A DNA stretch of 64,000 nt from Pararhizobium antarcticum (lineage in GTDB: Bacteria > Pseudomonadota > Alphaproteobacteria > Rhizobiales > Rhizobiaceae): the NCBI RefSeq assembly GCF_001885585.1, contig NZ_LSRP01000151.1, positions 62,001 to 126,000 of the forward strand, given 5' to 3'. Positions within the stretch are counted from its first letter, which is position 1, and each line of letters begins with the position of its first letter. Of this stretch, positions 45,607-54,522 are shown piece by piece. A model generated the notes under the pieces. The model did no database searches. It was given only the letters and a program-made list of their open reading frames with translations, and had not been told where the DNA came from. Both the position numbers and the translations under genes were made by a program.

Positions 45607-46242
45607 GAAAGATCCAGATCTGTGTCGCGATCATCATCGCAGGCCCATCTGGCCTATCTGTCGCTGGAAAGCCTGATCGTCACGCTGAAGTTGGCGCCGG
45701 GCTCGCTGGTCACCGAAAAACAGCTGATCGAACTGGCCGGCCACGGGCGCACGCCGGTGCGCGAGGCGATCCAGAAACTGGCCTGGCAAGGCCTGATCGC
45801 CGTGCGCGCCCGGGTGGGCCTGCAGATTTCGGAGATCAAGCCGGACGATCACCGGCATGTCATGGACGTCCGCAGCCGGCTCGAACCGCTCGCCGCCGCC
45901 CTGGTGGCGGAGCATGCAAGCCTCAAACAGCGCACCGCGTTGATCGAATGCGCGCAGCACATGACGGCCTGCTCGATCAATGCCGACATGGAGGGGTTTC
46001 TGTCGGCGGACAAGGCCTTTGACGAGATCATGGAGGCCGCCTGCCCCAATGCTTTCCTGACCGCCGCACTCGCCCCCCTGCAGACCCATGCCCGCCGCCT
46101 CTGGTTTAAGGCCGCATCGGCCGAGCATATGGACCAGTCGGTGGATCTCCATGTGAAGGTCATTCGCGCCATCCACCAGGCCGATGCGGCTGCAGCTTCC
46201 GCAGCGATGACAAAACTGCTCGCCTATCTCGCGGATCGCTGA
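45592..46242 (+). CDS. GntR family transcriptional regulator (FCD/FadR type)
   Basis: A 216-aa DNA-binding protein. The winged helix is at about residues 15-75, with VTEKQLIELAGHGRTPVREAIQKLAWQGL as the recognition region in pieces, followed by an all-helical FCD ligand domain. In the FCD metal site the usual D-x-x-F-H reads DKAFD, while the later His residues (in QTHARRLW and DLHVKVI) remain. I chose TTG 45592 because GGAG lies 7 nt upstream and it begins just before the conserved fold; a frame open further upstream runs through the promoter. The target genes and ligand are unknown. Confidence 0.85.
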   Translation: MPDIPERSRSVSRSSSQAHLAYLSLESLIVTLKLAPGSLVTEKQLIELAGHGRTPVREAIQKLAWQGLIAVRARVGLQISEIKPDDHRHVMDVRSRLEPLAAALVAEHASLKQRTALIECAQHMTACSINADMEGFLSADKAFDEIMEAACPNAFLTAALAPLQTHARRLWFKAASAEHMDQSVDLHVKVIRAIHQADAAAASAAMTKLLAYLADR

Positions 46243-46252
46243 TTCCGACATG

Positions 46253-46283
46253 AAAAAGGGCGGCTTGCCCACGCAAACCGCCC
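46253..46283 (-). terminator. Rho-independent terminator of fpr
   Basis: On - the stem GGGCGGTTTGC/GCAAGCCGCCC (one mismatch) with a 4-nt loop is followed by TTTTT, 27 bp after the fpr stop. It also lies just behind the convergent gntR. Confidence 0.88.
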
Positions 46284-46310
46284 CTCACCGTCCGGAATAT
46301 GTGTTGGCGA

Positions 46311-47126
46311 TCAGCCGACGAAGGCACGCTCGATGACGAATTCGCCCGGCTTGTTGTTGGCGCCTTCGGTCAGGCCGGCCGCCTCGAGAATTTCCTTGGT
46401 TTCCTTCAGCATCTCGGTCGAGCCGCAGATCATGCCGCGGTCAATGGCCGGATCGAAGGCCGGAAGCCCCAGGTCTGCGAAGAACTTGCCGTCGCGCATC
46501 AGATTGGTGATGCGGCCCTTGAAGGGATAATCCTCGCGCGTCACCGTCGCGTAGTGGCGCAGCTTGTCGCCAACGAGTTCGGCGAGGAACTCGTGATTGC
46601 GGATTTCCTCAATCAGGTCGAAGCCATATTTCAGCTCGGCGACATCGCGCGTCGTATGGGTCAGGATGACCTCTTCGAACTTCTCGTAGGTTTCGGGATC
46701 GCGGATCAGGCTTGCGAAAGGCGCGATGCCGGTGCCGGTCGAGAACATGTAGAGGCGTTTACCGGGCGTCAGCGCGTCGAGCACCAGCGTGCCGGTCGGC
46801 TTCTTGCGCATCAGCACCTGATCGCCGGGCTGGATCGACTGCAGATGCGATGTCAGCGGACCGTCCTGCACCTTGATCGAGAAGAATTCGAGTTCATCAT
46901 CCCAGGCGGGGCTGGCGATCGAATAGGCGCGGTAAATCGGCTTGCCATCGACCATCAGGCCGATCATCGCAAATTCGCCGGAGCGGAACCGGAATTCGGC
47001 CGGGCGCGTCATGCGGAAGCTGAACAGCCGATCCGTATAATGCGTCACCTTCGTCACCGTTTCGGCGAACACGCCGGCGGGGATGGTTGCGGGAACAAAT
47101 TCTTCGACCTTGGCAGGAGCGTTCAT
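46311..47126 (-). CDS. fpr: Ferredoxin-NADP(+) reductase
   Basis: Exchanges electrons between NADPH and ferredoxin/flavodoxin; 271 aa, subclass I-type bacterial FPR. FAD binding is shown by YRAYSIASP, the NADP domain by FSTGTGIAPFASLI, and the protein ends EFVIERAFVG, the rhizobial tail. It is the likely reductant supply for the siroheme sulfite reductase encoded 0.7 kb upstream, which lacks its own flavoprotein. The 156 bp between DUF934 and fpr suggest a separate promoter. Confidence 0.95.
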   Translation of the reverse strand: MNAPAKVEEFVPATIPAGVFAETVTKVTHYTDRLFSFRMTRPAEFRFRSGEFAMIGLMVDGKPIYRAYSIASPAWDDELEFFSIKVQDGPLTSHLQSIQPGDQVLMRKKPTGTLVLDALTPGKRLYMFSTGTGIAPFASLIRDPETYEKFEEVILTHTTRDVAELKYGFDLIEEIRNHEFLAELVGDKLRHYATVTREDYPFKGRITNLMRDGKFFADLGLPAFDPAIDRGMICGSTEMLKETKEILEAAGLTEGANNKPGEFVIERAFVG

Positions 47127-47282
47127 CGTGGTCTTGGTCCTGTATGGTGAGCAGAGAGATCAGCTTTAGGCGGATAAAGCACCGATACGGCAAAGGAAAG
47201 CAAATCCGTTCCAATTATACGCTGCTTTGCGCCAATTGCCTTGCTTCAGACTGTCGCGGGCACTTTTGTCGAGAAGCGGGCT

Positions 47283-47783
47283 TCAGGAAACCCGCCGCCA
47301 GCTGTAGGATTTGGCATCCGCCGAAGCCCGCGCCGTTGGCTGGTAGTGATTGTCGATGCCCGGAAGCCGGCCCTCCGACAGGCGCTGGATGGCCGTCGCG
47401 TTGGTCACCGCGAAACTGTCGATGCCGCAGCGCAGCATCAACGGCACCTGGTCGATCAGCACATCGCCCACAGCGCGGATCTCGTTTTCGAAACCAAGCC
47501 GCTCGCGCAGCAACGACGCATGGCTGAAAGCCCGGCCATCGTTGAAAGCCGGGAATGCGACCGCCACGATCGCCAGCCTTGCCAGATAGGGCTCGAGCCG
47601 TTTGACGTCATCGGCCGGCTTGACGAGTACGCCCAGACCGACATCGTTGCTTTCATCGGCGCGCGCAATCAGCGTGTCGATATCCAGCAGCGGCTTCTGC
47701 TCGTCGTTTGCCTTGAGCTCATCGGTTTCGACGATCCACGGATCGTTGTCGACAAAACCGGTCTCTTTCCAGATCTTGGTCAT
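47283..47783 (-). CDS. DUF934 protein
   Basis: Conserved protein of unknown biochemical function that nearly always accompanies CysI/CysH in proteobacteria; 166 aa. It begins MTKIWKETGFVDND and contains FPAFNDGRAFSHASLLRERLGF and RCGIDSFAV, the DUF934 core. The start at 47783 (10 bp after cysI) replaces a much longer open frame that is antisense-like noise inside cysI. It probably supports assimilatory sulfate reduction. A weak GCGGG hairpin contains its stop codon. Confidence 0.9.
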   Translation of the reverse strand: MTKIWKETGFVDNDPWIVETDELKANDEQKPLLDIDTLIARADESNDVGLGVLVKPADDVKRLEPYLARLAIVAVAFPAFNDGRAFSHASLLRERLGFENEIRAVGDVLIDQVPLMLRCGIDSFAVTNATAIQRLSEGRLPGIDNHYQPTARASADAKSYSWRRVS

Positions 47784-47793
47784 GGCTTTTCCC

Positions 47794-49464
47794 TTATGCC
47801 GCTGCTGACGAAGAGCCGTAAAGCGCGAGCTTGAACGGCTGCGGACCGACACGGCGATAGGCTTCGAGGAAGGTTTCCGACGCGTCGTTGCGCAGGCCAA
47901 GATAGGTATCGACGATGGTCTCGATCGCGTCGGTGACCTTTTCAGGCTCAAAACCGCGGCCGATGATCTCGCCGATCGAGGTGTTTTCGTCGCCGGAACC
48001 GCCCAGTGTGATCTGGTAGAGTTCAGCACCCTTCTTCTCGACGCCGAGCAGGCCGATATGACCGACATGATGGTGGCCGCAGGCATTGATGCAGCCGGAA
48101 ATCTTGATCTTCAGCTCGCCGATCTCGGCCTGGCGCGCCGGATCGCCGAAGCGCGTCGAGATTTCCTGTGACAGCGGGATCGACCGCGCATTGGCCAGCG
48201 CGCAATAGTCGAGCCCGGGACAGGCAATGATATCGGTGATCAGGCCGGCATTGGCCGTTGCCAGCCCAGAGGAGACGAGACCGCGATAGACGGCTTCGAG
48301 ATCGGCCAGCGCCACATGCGGCAGGATCAGGTTCTGCTCGTGGCTGACGCGAATTTCGTCGAAGGCGTAGTCTTCGGCGATATCGGCGACAAGGTCCATC
48401 TGGGCATCGCTGGCATCGCCCGGAATGCCGCCGATCGGCTTCAGCGAGATCGTTACCATGCCATAGTCCGGATGGCTGTGCGGCTTTACGTTCTGGTCGA
48501 CCCAGCGGGCGAAATTCTCGTCCGCCTTTTTCCAGCGGGCAAGGTTCGCCCAGCCTTCAGGACGCTCCGGCATGGCCGGCAGGGCAAAATAGGCTGTGAT
48601 CGCCTGGATATCGGCATCCGGCAGTTTCAGTTCGGTGTTCTTCAGGTCGGCAAATTCGACATCCACCTGGCGCGCCAGTTCCTCGGCGCCGGTTTCGTGC
48701 GCGAGGATCTTGATGCGGGCCTTGTACTTGTTGTCACGGCGGCCATGCAGGTTGTAAACGCGCATGATCGCAGTCGTGTAGGACAACAGGTCCTCTTCCG
48801 GCAGGAAGTCGCGGATCTTCTTGGCGATCATCGGCGTGCGGCCCTGGCCACCGCCGACATAGACGGCAAAGCCGATCTCGCCCTGGTCGTTCTTCTTCAG
48901 GTGCAGGCCGATGTCGTGCACCTGGATGGCGGCGCGGTCGTGGGCTGCCCCGGTGACGGCAATCTTGAACTTGCGCGGCAGGAAGGAGAATTCTGGATGC
49001 ACCGACGACCATTGCCGCAGGATTTCGGCATAGGGGCGCGGGTCGGCGATCTCGTCGGCGGCGGCGCCGGCAAAATGATCGGCCGTGACATTGCGGATGC
49101 AGTTGCCGGAGGTCTGGATGGCATGCATCTCGACCGAGGCAAGCTCGGTCAGGATATCCGGCGTATCCGACAGTTTCGGCCAGTTGTACTGGATGTTCTG
49201 GCGGGTGGTGAAGTGGCCATAACCGCGGTCATACTTGCGCGCGATATGGGCGAGCATGCGCATCTGCCTGGCATTCAGCGTGCCATAGGGAATGGCAACC
49301 CGCAGCATATAGGCGTGCAGTTGCAGATAGACGCCGTTCATCAGCCGGAGCGGCTTGAAGGCATCCTCGGCAAGCTCTCCGGAAAGGCGGCGTTCCACCT
49401 GATCGCGGAACTGCTCGACGCGGTCATGGACAAAGGCGTGGTCGAATTCATCATAACGATACAT
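47794..49464 (-). CDS. cysI: Sulfite reductase, hemoprotein (ferredoxin-dependent type)
   Basis: Reduces sulfite to sulfide with six electrons. The 556 aa have two nitrite/sulfite reductase ferredoxin-like half domains and two 4Fe-4S/siroheme domains. HFTTRQNIQYNW is the first conserved block. The cluster cysteines are in ACPGLDYC and SGCINACGHHHVG. Nitrite reductase is the main alternative; the neighbours cysG and DUF934 favour sulfite. It lies 14 bp after DUF2849. Confidence 0.93.
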   Translation of the reverse strand: MYRYDEFDHAFVHDRVEQFRDQVERRLSGELAEDAFKPLRLMNGVYLQLHAYMLRVAIPYGTLNARQMRMLAHIARKYDRGYGHFTTRQNIQYNWPKLSDTPDILTELASVEMHAIQTSGNCIRNVTADHFAGAAADEIADPRPYAEILRQWSSVHPEFSFLPRKFKIAVTGAAHDRAAIQVHDIGLHLKKNDQGEIGFAVYVGGGQGRTPMIAKKIRDFLPEEDLLSYTTAIMRVYNLHGRRDNKYKARIKILAHETGAEELARQVDVEFADLKNTELKLPDADIQAITAYFALPAMPERPEGWANLARWKKADENFARWVDQNVKPHSHPDYGMVTISLKPIGGIPGDASDAQMDLVADIAEDYAFDEIRVSHEQNLILPHVALADLEAVYRGLVSSGLATANAGLITDIIACPGLDYCALANARSIPLSQEISTRFGDPARQAEIGELKIKISGCINACGHHHVGHIGLLGVEKKGAELYQITLGGSGDENTSIGEIIGRGFEPEKVTDAIETIVDTYLGLRNDASETFLEAYRRVGPQPFKLALYGSSSAAA

Positions 49465-49478
49465 CGGTCTTCAATTCC

Positions 49479-49793
49479 TCAGGCAGCATGGACGGGGCCG
49501 GCAAGGCCCTTGTATCCGGGGGCGTATTCCATCGTCGGGCCTTCGGCGCGAATGCGCTCGCGCAGGCGCAGCGGACGCAGCACGCCGTTGACTTCTTCGA
49601 TGTCGATGACGTTGACGTCAACCACCTTGTTGTCGGCAAACGCCGTTTTACCGGTCGATTCGAGTGCCGAAACCGCCTCGGCATGGCGCGCCACAAACGC
49701 GTCCTGGAGCGATTCCACCCAGTTGCCGGCGGCATCCAGCCAGACCGAGATGCCGTCCGAAAGGCGGTTGGCAGTCAGCACTTTGTCGACCAT
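49479..49793 (-). CDS. DUF2849 protein
   Basis: A 104-aa protein of unknown function found between cysG and cysI in rhizobia. The N-terminal segment VLTANRLSDGISVWLDAAGNWVESL and the Arg-rich LRPLRLRERIRAEGPTM are family features. It has no metal motif or membrane segment. It starts 1 bp after the cysG stop (TGACATG) and precedes cysI by 14 bp, so it is in the sulfite-reductase operon. Confidence 0.9.
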   Translation of the reverse strand: MVDKVLTANRLSDGISVWLDAAGNWVESLQDAFVARHAEAVSALESTGKTAFADNKVVDVNVIDIEEVNGVLRPLRLRERIRAEGPTMEYAPGYKGLAGPVHAA

Positions 49794-49794
49794 G

Positions 49795-51264
49795 TCAGTT
49801 CCTCAACTCGTCTTCTTGTGTTTCACGCTCACCGGGCGCGGCGACAGCGGCATCGGCCAGCCTGCCCGCCTGCCTTACCAGCGGCTCGGAATGTTCGAAA
49901 TTGGCGCCGGCGACCGCATCGCCAATGATCACCATAACCGGACCGTTCAACTCGTTGCGGTGTTCCAGGTCGGGCAGGTCCCGCAGCGTGCCATGCAGCA
50001 GGCGACGGTCGTTGCGGCTGGCATTCTCGATGACCGCCACCGTCGTTTCGGCAGGCAAGCCGGCTTCCATCAGCCGTGCAGCGACCGATGCGGCCACTGT
50101 GCGGCCCATATAGACGGCAATGGTGGCGCCGGAAATCGCCAGTCGCGCCCAGTCGGGCAAAACGTCGCCGGTCAGGTCATGGCCGGTCGTGAAGATCAGC
50201 GAGGAGGCCACGCCGCGCAATGTCAGCGGCAGCTCGAAATCGGCAGCTGCAGCAAAGGCCGAGGTGATGCCGGGCACGATCTCGTAGCTGATGCCGGCTT
50301 CGCGCAAAGCGGCCATTTCCTCGCCGGCGCGGCCATAGACGAGCGGATCGCCGGATTTCAGCCGCACGACGCGCTTGCCTTCCAGGGCAAGGCGAACGAG
50401 AAGCCGGTTGATCTCGCCCTGCGACTTCGAATGACAGCCCTTGCGCTTGCCGACGGAGAGGCGTTCGGCATCGCGCCGCCCCATGTCGACGATCGCCTGC
50501 GGCACCAGCGCATCATAGACCAGAACGTCGGCTTCCATCATCACGCGCTGGGCGCGCAGCGTCAGAAGATCCTCGGCACCCGGACCAGCGCCCACCAGCC
50601 AGACATGGCCGGGCACATTGCCCAGGGTCTTCAAGAGACGGGTCGCCTCGCGCCGCGCAAAAGACGTGTTTCCAAGTGCCACCTGATCGGCAACCGCGCC
50701 GGAAAAGAACCGGCGCCAGAAAACGCGACGGGCAACGCCGCGCGGCAAAAGCCGGTCGACGGCGCGCCGGTAGCTCTGCGCCAGGCTGGCCAGCGCGCCA
50801 AGCGACGGGGAAAGGATCTGGTCGACCTGCGCCCGGATCATCTGGGCGAGCACGGGACCGGCGCCTTCCGTTCCGATGGCAACGGCAACAGGGGCGCGAT
50901 TGACCAGAGCCGGCGTCAGGAAGTCGCAGAATTCGGGCTGGTCGACCGCATTGGCGGGAATTTTAGCGGCCCGGGCCGCAGCGACGATCACCTGGTCCTG
51001 ATGTTCGTCACCGGTGGCGGCAAAAACCAGCACCGCGCCCTCGACCTGCTGCGGCACAAAGGCGGCGCTAACGGTGGTCACGGCATGCTGCGCCAGATAA
51101 TCGGCGAAATCGGCCTGCGGGTTCTCCGCGAAGACGGTGATAGCGGCCTGGGTGTTGCGCAGCAGCCGGACCTTGGCATAGGCCTCGTCCCCATTGCCAA
51201 ACACCGCCACGCATTTCTGCGCAACGCGGAAGAAGGCCGGGAAGACGGTCAGCTGTTCGGTCAT
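49795..51264 (-). CDS. cysG: Siroheme synthase (trifunctional CysG)
   Basis: Makes siroheme, the cofactor of CysI, from uroporphyrinogen III. The 489 aa contain an N-terminal dehydrogenase/ferrochelatase part (about 1-205; Rossmann loop AVFGNGDEA, VDQPEFCDF) and a C-terminal SAM uroporphyrinogen methyltransferase (about 215-460; VWLVGAGPGAEDLLTLRA, VRLKSGDPLVYGRAGEE). The Gly-rich loop is less canonical than in E. coli. It is first in its operon. The upstream divergent region contains the palindrome CCTGTTACAGG near 51283. Confidence 0.95.
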   Translation of the reverse strand: MTEQLTVFPAFFRVAQKCVAVFGNGDEAYAKVRLLRNTQAAITVFAENPQADFADYLAQHAVTTVSAAFVPQQVEGAVLVFAATGDEHQDQVIVAAARAAKIPANAVDQPEFCDFLTPALVNRAPVAVAIGTEGAGPVLAQMIRAQVDQILSPSLGALASLAQSYRRAVDRLLPRGVARRVFWRRFFSGAVADQVALGNTSFARREATRLLKTLGNVPGHVWLVGAGPGAEDLLTLRAQRVMMEADVLVYDALVPQAIVDMGRRDAERLSVGKRKGCHSKSQGEINRLLVRLALEGKRVVRLKSGDPLVYGRAGEEMAALREAGISYEIVPGITSAFAAAADFELPLTLRGVASSLIFTTGHDLTGDVLPDWARLAISGATIAVYMGRTVAASVAARLMEAGLPAETTVAVIENASRNDRRLLHGTLRDLPDLEHRNELNGPVMVIIGDAVAGANFEHSEPLVRQAGRLADAAVAAPGERETQEDELRN

Positions 51265-51522
51265 ATCAGAGAATAATCATCCTGTTACAGGTCTGGCAGA
51301 CTATCGTCTTTATAGGCTGGAAATTGAAGAAACAGAAATGCGGATGCCTTTGCCGTCCCGTATTGTTTTGCTCGTCTTTCCTGAAATGGCGCAAATATCT
51401 CCCCTTGCTCCGCAGAAATCCCGTCTTCGTCGCCTTGTCGGGGATGACGCATGGCAGGGATTGCGCATCTGCAGCAATACCCGCTAAATGCTGAAAACCA
51501 AGCCCCCCGGAGCCTTTTCACC

Positions 51523-52110
51523 ATGGAACAACAGGACCTGGCAAAACGCCTGCTTGACGTCATCGAGGACGACATCCTGCCTTTGACCGAGCGCGGCGTC
51601 GCCGCCGGCAACAAGGTTTTCGGCGCTGCCATCCTGCGCAAGTCGGATCTGTCGCTGGTCGTTGCCGAGACCAACAATGAAACCGAAAATCCGCTCTGGC
51701 ATGGTGAAGTGCACACGTTGAAGCGATTCTACGAGCGCGCCGACAAGGCCGACACCAAGGATCTGATCTTCCTGTCGACGCACGAGCCCTGCTCCATGTG
51801 CCTGTCGGCGATCACCTGGGCCGGTTTCGACAATTTCTACTATTTCTTCAGCCATGAAGATTCGCGTGACGCCTTCGCCATCCCGCACGACCTAAAGATC
51901 CTCAAGGAGGTTTTTCGGCTGGAACCCGGCGGTTATGCCAGGAACAACGCCTTCTGGCGCTCTGCCGCCATTGCCGATCTGGTGGCCACGTCGGAAGAGG
52001 AGGCAAAGACCGCGCTGCGCCGGCAGGACCAGCGCATTCGCGCCCGCTATCAGGCCCTGTCAGAGACCTACCAGTCGGCCAAGGACACCAACGCCATCCC
52101 GCTGAACTGA
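51523..52110 (+). CDS. Nucleoside deaminase-like protein (CDA fold)
   Basis: A 195-aa zinc deaminase of the cytidine/deoxycytidylate superfamily. The zinc ligands are His in WHGEVHTLKRF, with the catalytic Glu next to it, and two Cys in HEPCSMCLSAITWAG. The long C-terminal part with Phe/Tyr-rich FDNFYYFFSHEDSRD is a subfamily feature. The substrate is unknown. The start at 51523 has GGAG upstream. It leads a two-gene unit with mazG, 5 bp apart, suggesting nucleotide-pool cleaning. Confidence 0.82.
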   Translation: MEQQDLAKRLLDVIEDDILPLTERGVAAGNKVFGAAILRKSDLSLVVAETNNETENPLWHGEVHTLKRFYERADKADTKDLIFLSTHEPCSMCLSAITWAGFDNFYYFFSHEDSRDAFAIPHDLKILKEVFRLEPGGYARNNAFWRSAAIADLVATSEEEAKTALRRQDQRIRARYQALSETYQSAKDTNAIPLN

Positions 52111-52115
52111 GAGCC

Positions 52116-52949
52116 ATGCACCCTTCAAAAGACATCCAGCGCCTCATCGATATCATGGAAGCCCTGCGCCAGCCGGAGACCGGCTGCCCCTGGGACATTG
52201 TCCAGACCTTCGAGACCATCAAGCCATACACGCTCGAGGAGGCCTATGAGGTCGCCGACGCGATCGAGCGCAACGACATGGATGATCTCTGCGACGAACT
52301 GGGCGATCTTCTGCTGCAGGTCGTGTTCCATGCCAGGATGGCCGAAGAAGCCGGCGATTTTTCCTTCGGCGACGTGGTCGAGGCGATCACCAGAAAGATG
52401 ATCCGCAGACACCCGCATGTCTTTGCCCGCTCGCAGGCCGACACGCCCGCAGCGGTCAAACTGCAGTGGAGCGAGATCAAGCAGACGGAAAAGGCCGAAC
52501 GCCTCGAACGGCGGGCCCGTCGGGGTTTGCCGGAAGACGCAGACAAGGGCTATCTCGGCTCTGTCCAGCGCAGCTTCCCTGCCCTCGTGGAAGCGCTGAA
52601 ACTTCAGGAGCGCGCCGCCAAGGTCGGCTTCGACTGGTCGTCACCGGAACCGATCCTAAACAAGATCGAGGAGGAGATCGCCGAACTGCGCGAGGCTCTC
52701 GCATCGAACGACAAGCGGAAGGTCGCCGACGAACTGGGCGACCTGATCTTCGCTGTCGTCAACATCGGCCGCCATGTCGGCGCCGACCCGGAAATGGCGC
52801 TGCGCGGCACCAACACCAAATTCCGGCGTCGGTTTGGCCATATCGAGACGGAACTGGGAGCGTCCGGCGAGAGCCTGCAAGAGGCGACGCTGGAGCGGAT
52901 GGAAGGATTGTGGCAGGCGGCCAAGGCGATCGAGCGGCAGCTAACGTAA
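52116..52949 (+). CDS. mazG: Nucleoside triphosphate pyrophosphohydrolase MazG
   Basis: Hydrolyses (d)NTPs to monophosphates and PPi, lowering mutagenic nucleotides and alarmone. The 277 aa hold two MazG domains: CPWDIVQTFETIKPYTLEEAYE with ELGDLLLQVVFHARMAEE (N), and EEIAELREAL with DELGDLIFAVVNIGRHVG (C). The EExxE/ExxD metal sites are present in both. It converges with hflX across a small palindromic repeat. Confidence 0.95.
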   Translation: MHPSKDIQRLIDIMEALRQPETGCPWDIVQTFETIKPYTLEEAYEVADAIERNDMDDLCDELGDLLLQVVFHARMAEEAGDFSFGDVVEAITRKMIRRHPHVFARSQADTPAAVKLQWSEIKQTEKAERLERRARRGLPEDADKGYLGSVQRSFPALVEALKLQERAAKVGFDWSSPEPILNKIEEEIAELREALASNDKRKVADELGDLIFAVVNIGRHVGADPEMALRGTNTKFRRRFGHIETELGASGESLQEATLERMEGLWQAAKAIERQLT

Positions 52950-52976
52950 CGGCAGGAAGAACTTGCGTCTTCACGC

Positions 52977-53065
52977 TGCGTCATCCTCGGCCTTGCGCCG
53001 AGGATCTATGAAACCTGTGAAATCAAGCCGTTGAAGATGCTCGGGGCAAGCCCGAGCATGACGCA
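52977..53065. repeat. RIME-like intergenic palindromic element
   Basis: An 89-bp element with 8-bp perfect terminal inverted repeats TGCGTCAT/ATGACGCA. It holds two internal hairpins, ATCCTCGGC-CTTGC-GCCGAGGAT (52983-53005) and ATGCTCGGG-GCAAG-CCCGAGCAT (53037-53059). The CATCCTCGG...CCGAGGAT pattern is typical of rhizobial RIME/MITE elements. It lies between convergent mazG and hflX and may double as a terminator. Confidence 0.85.
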
Positions 53066-53118
53066 GTTGCACTGTTCAGGCCGTGCCAGAACGCCGCAAA
53101 CGCGACGAAGGCAGGCCC

Positions 53119-54444
53119 CTACCAGTCCTTCGCCACAGCCTTCGGCCCATTGCCCAACCTGCGGTCCAGTTCTTCCGATTCGCTCGGTGTCATGCGAAGA
53201 TCGAGGCTGACAGAGCCGTCTTCCATGTCTTCGCGGCCGTCCACCATCGTGTGTTCGTAGACCCAGGACAGCAATTGCAGCTTGTTGGCGGGCAGCACGA
53301 CATTGCATTCCATCAGGACGCCTGACAGGCGCTCGCCGATGACATCGAGCAGATGATCGACGCCCTCGCCTGACACGGCGGATACCGCAAGCGTGTTTTC
53401 CGTGTGCTCAGCCTTCTGGACGATGCTGTCATGGGCTTCCGGATCCAGCCGGTCGATCTTGTTCCAGACCTCGATGATGCGCTCCGAGCGCGCCTTCTCG
53501 TCGATGCCGAGATCGGTCAGGATGCGCAGCACGTCCTGTGCCTGCACCTGGTTGTCCGGATCGGAGAGATCGCGCACATGCAGGATGAGATCGGCTTCCA
53601 GAACCTCTTCGAGCGTCGCGCGGAAGGCGGCGACCAGATGCGTCGGAAGGTCCGAGATGAAGCCGACGGTGTCCGACAGCATGACCACCCGGCCATGCGG
53701 CAGCTTCATCCGGCGCAGCGTCGGATCGAGCGTCGCAAACAGCATGTCCTCGGCCAGCACCTCGGCGCCGGTGATCCGGTTGAACAGTGTCGATTTTCCG
53801 GCATTGGTATAGCCGACCAGCGCCACGATCGGGTGCGGCACCTTCTTGCGCTTGGAGCGGTGCAGCTGGCGGGTGCGGCGCACCTGGTCCAGCTCCTTCT
53901 CCAGCTTGATGATCTTGTCCTGCAATTGCCGACGGTCGGCCTCGATCTGGGTTTCACCCGGACCACCCATGAAGCCGGCACCACCGCGCTGGCGCTCAAG
54001 GTGGGTCCAGCTGCGCACAAGCCGGCCCTTCTGGTAGTTGAGATGGGCCAGATCAACCTGCAGCGTGCCTTCCTTGGTGGAGGCGCGGCGGCCGAAGATC
54101 TCGAGGATCAGACCGGTACGGTCGATGACCTTGCCGTTCCATTCCTTTTCCAGATTGCGCTGCTGCACCGGGGTCAAGGGGTGGTCGACGATGACGAGGC
54201 CGGCATTGTGCTCCTCGAGCAGCTGGCCGATCTCCTCGATCTTGCCGCTGCCGAGCAACGTCCCGGGTTTTGGCTGCGCCACCGGAACGATCATGCCATG
54301 CACGATCTCCAGATCGATGGCACGCGCCAGTCCGATGGTTTCCTCAAGCCGGCTTTCGTCGGACCGCGTCGTTGTGGCCGCAGCGATTTCAGCATTCTGT
54401 CGTCCGGTCTTTTTCAGGACCGGGACGATGACGACGGCGCGCAT
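53119..54444 (-). CDS. hflX: Ribosome-associated GTPase HflX
   Basis: GTPase that splits or rescues stalled ribosomes. The 441 aa have the N-terminal HflX domain (LLGSGKIEEIGQLL; GRRASTKEGTLQVDLAHLNYQ), a coiled coil at about 160-195, the G domain with GYTNAGKSTLFN and SDTVGFISDLPTHLVAAF, and a C-terminal ferredoxin-like part. Its frame remains open back to the hfq stop, and the extra 26 codons look protein-like, so a non-ATG start is possible. It follows hfq by 78 bp in the classic order. Confidence 0.95.
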   Translation of the reverse strand: MRAVVIVPVLKKTGRQNAEIAAATTTRSDESRLEETIGLARAIDLEIVHGMIVPVAQPKPGTLLGSGKIEEIGQLLEEHNAGLVIVDHPLTPVQQRNLEKEWNGKVIDRTGLILEIFGRRASTKEGTLQVDLAHLNYQKGRLVRSWTHLERQRGGAGFMGGPGETQIEADRRQLQDKIIKLEKELDQVRRTRQLHRSKRKKVPHPIVALVGYTNAGKSTLFNRITGAEVLAEDMLFATLDPTLRRMKLPHGRVVMLSDTVGFISDLPTHLVAAFRATLEEVLEADLILHVRDLSDPDNQVQAQDVLRILTDLGIDEKARSERIIEVWNKIDRLDPEAHDSIVQKAEHTENTLAVSAVSGEGVDHLLDVIGERLSGVLMECNVVLPANKLQLLSWVYEHTMVDGREDMEDGSVSLDLRMTPSESEELDRRLGNGPKAVAKDW

Positions 54445-54522
54445 GTCATCGCGGAGCTTTTCCAGCTCCGGGATGACCGATGACGATTTTGTATCACGTT
54501 TGGTAATTGACTTAACGTCCTG

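Noticed and set aside
48316-51276. Very long open frame on + antisense to cysI, DUF2849 and cysG
   Set aside because: It is the complement of three well-supported genes and its protein has no recognisable domain; long antisense frames are common in GC-rich DNA.
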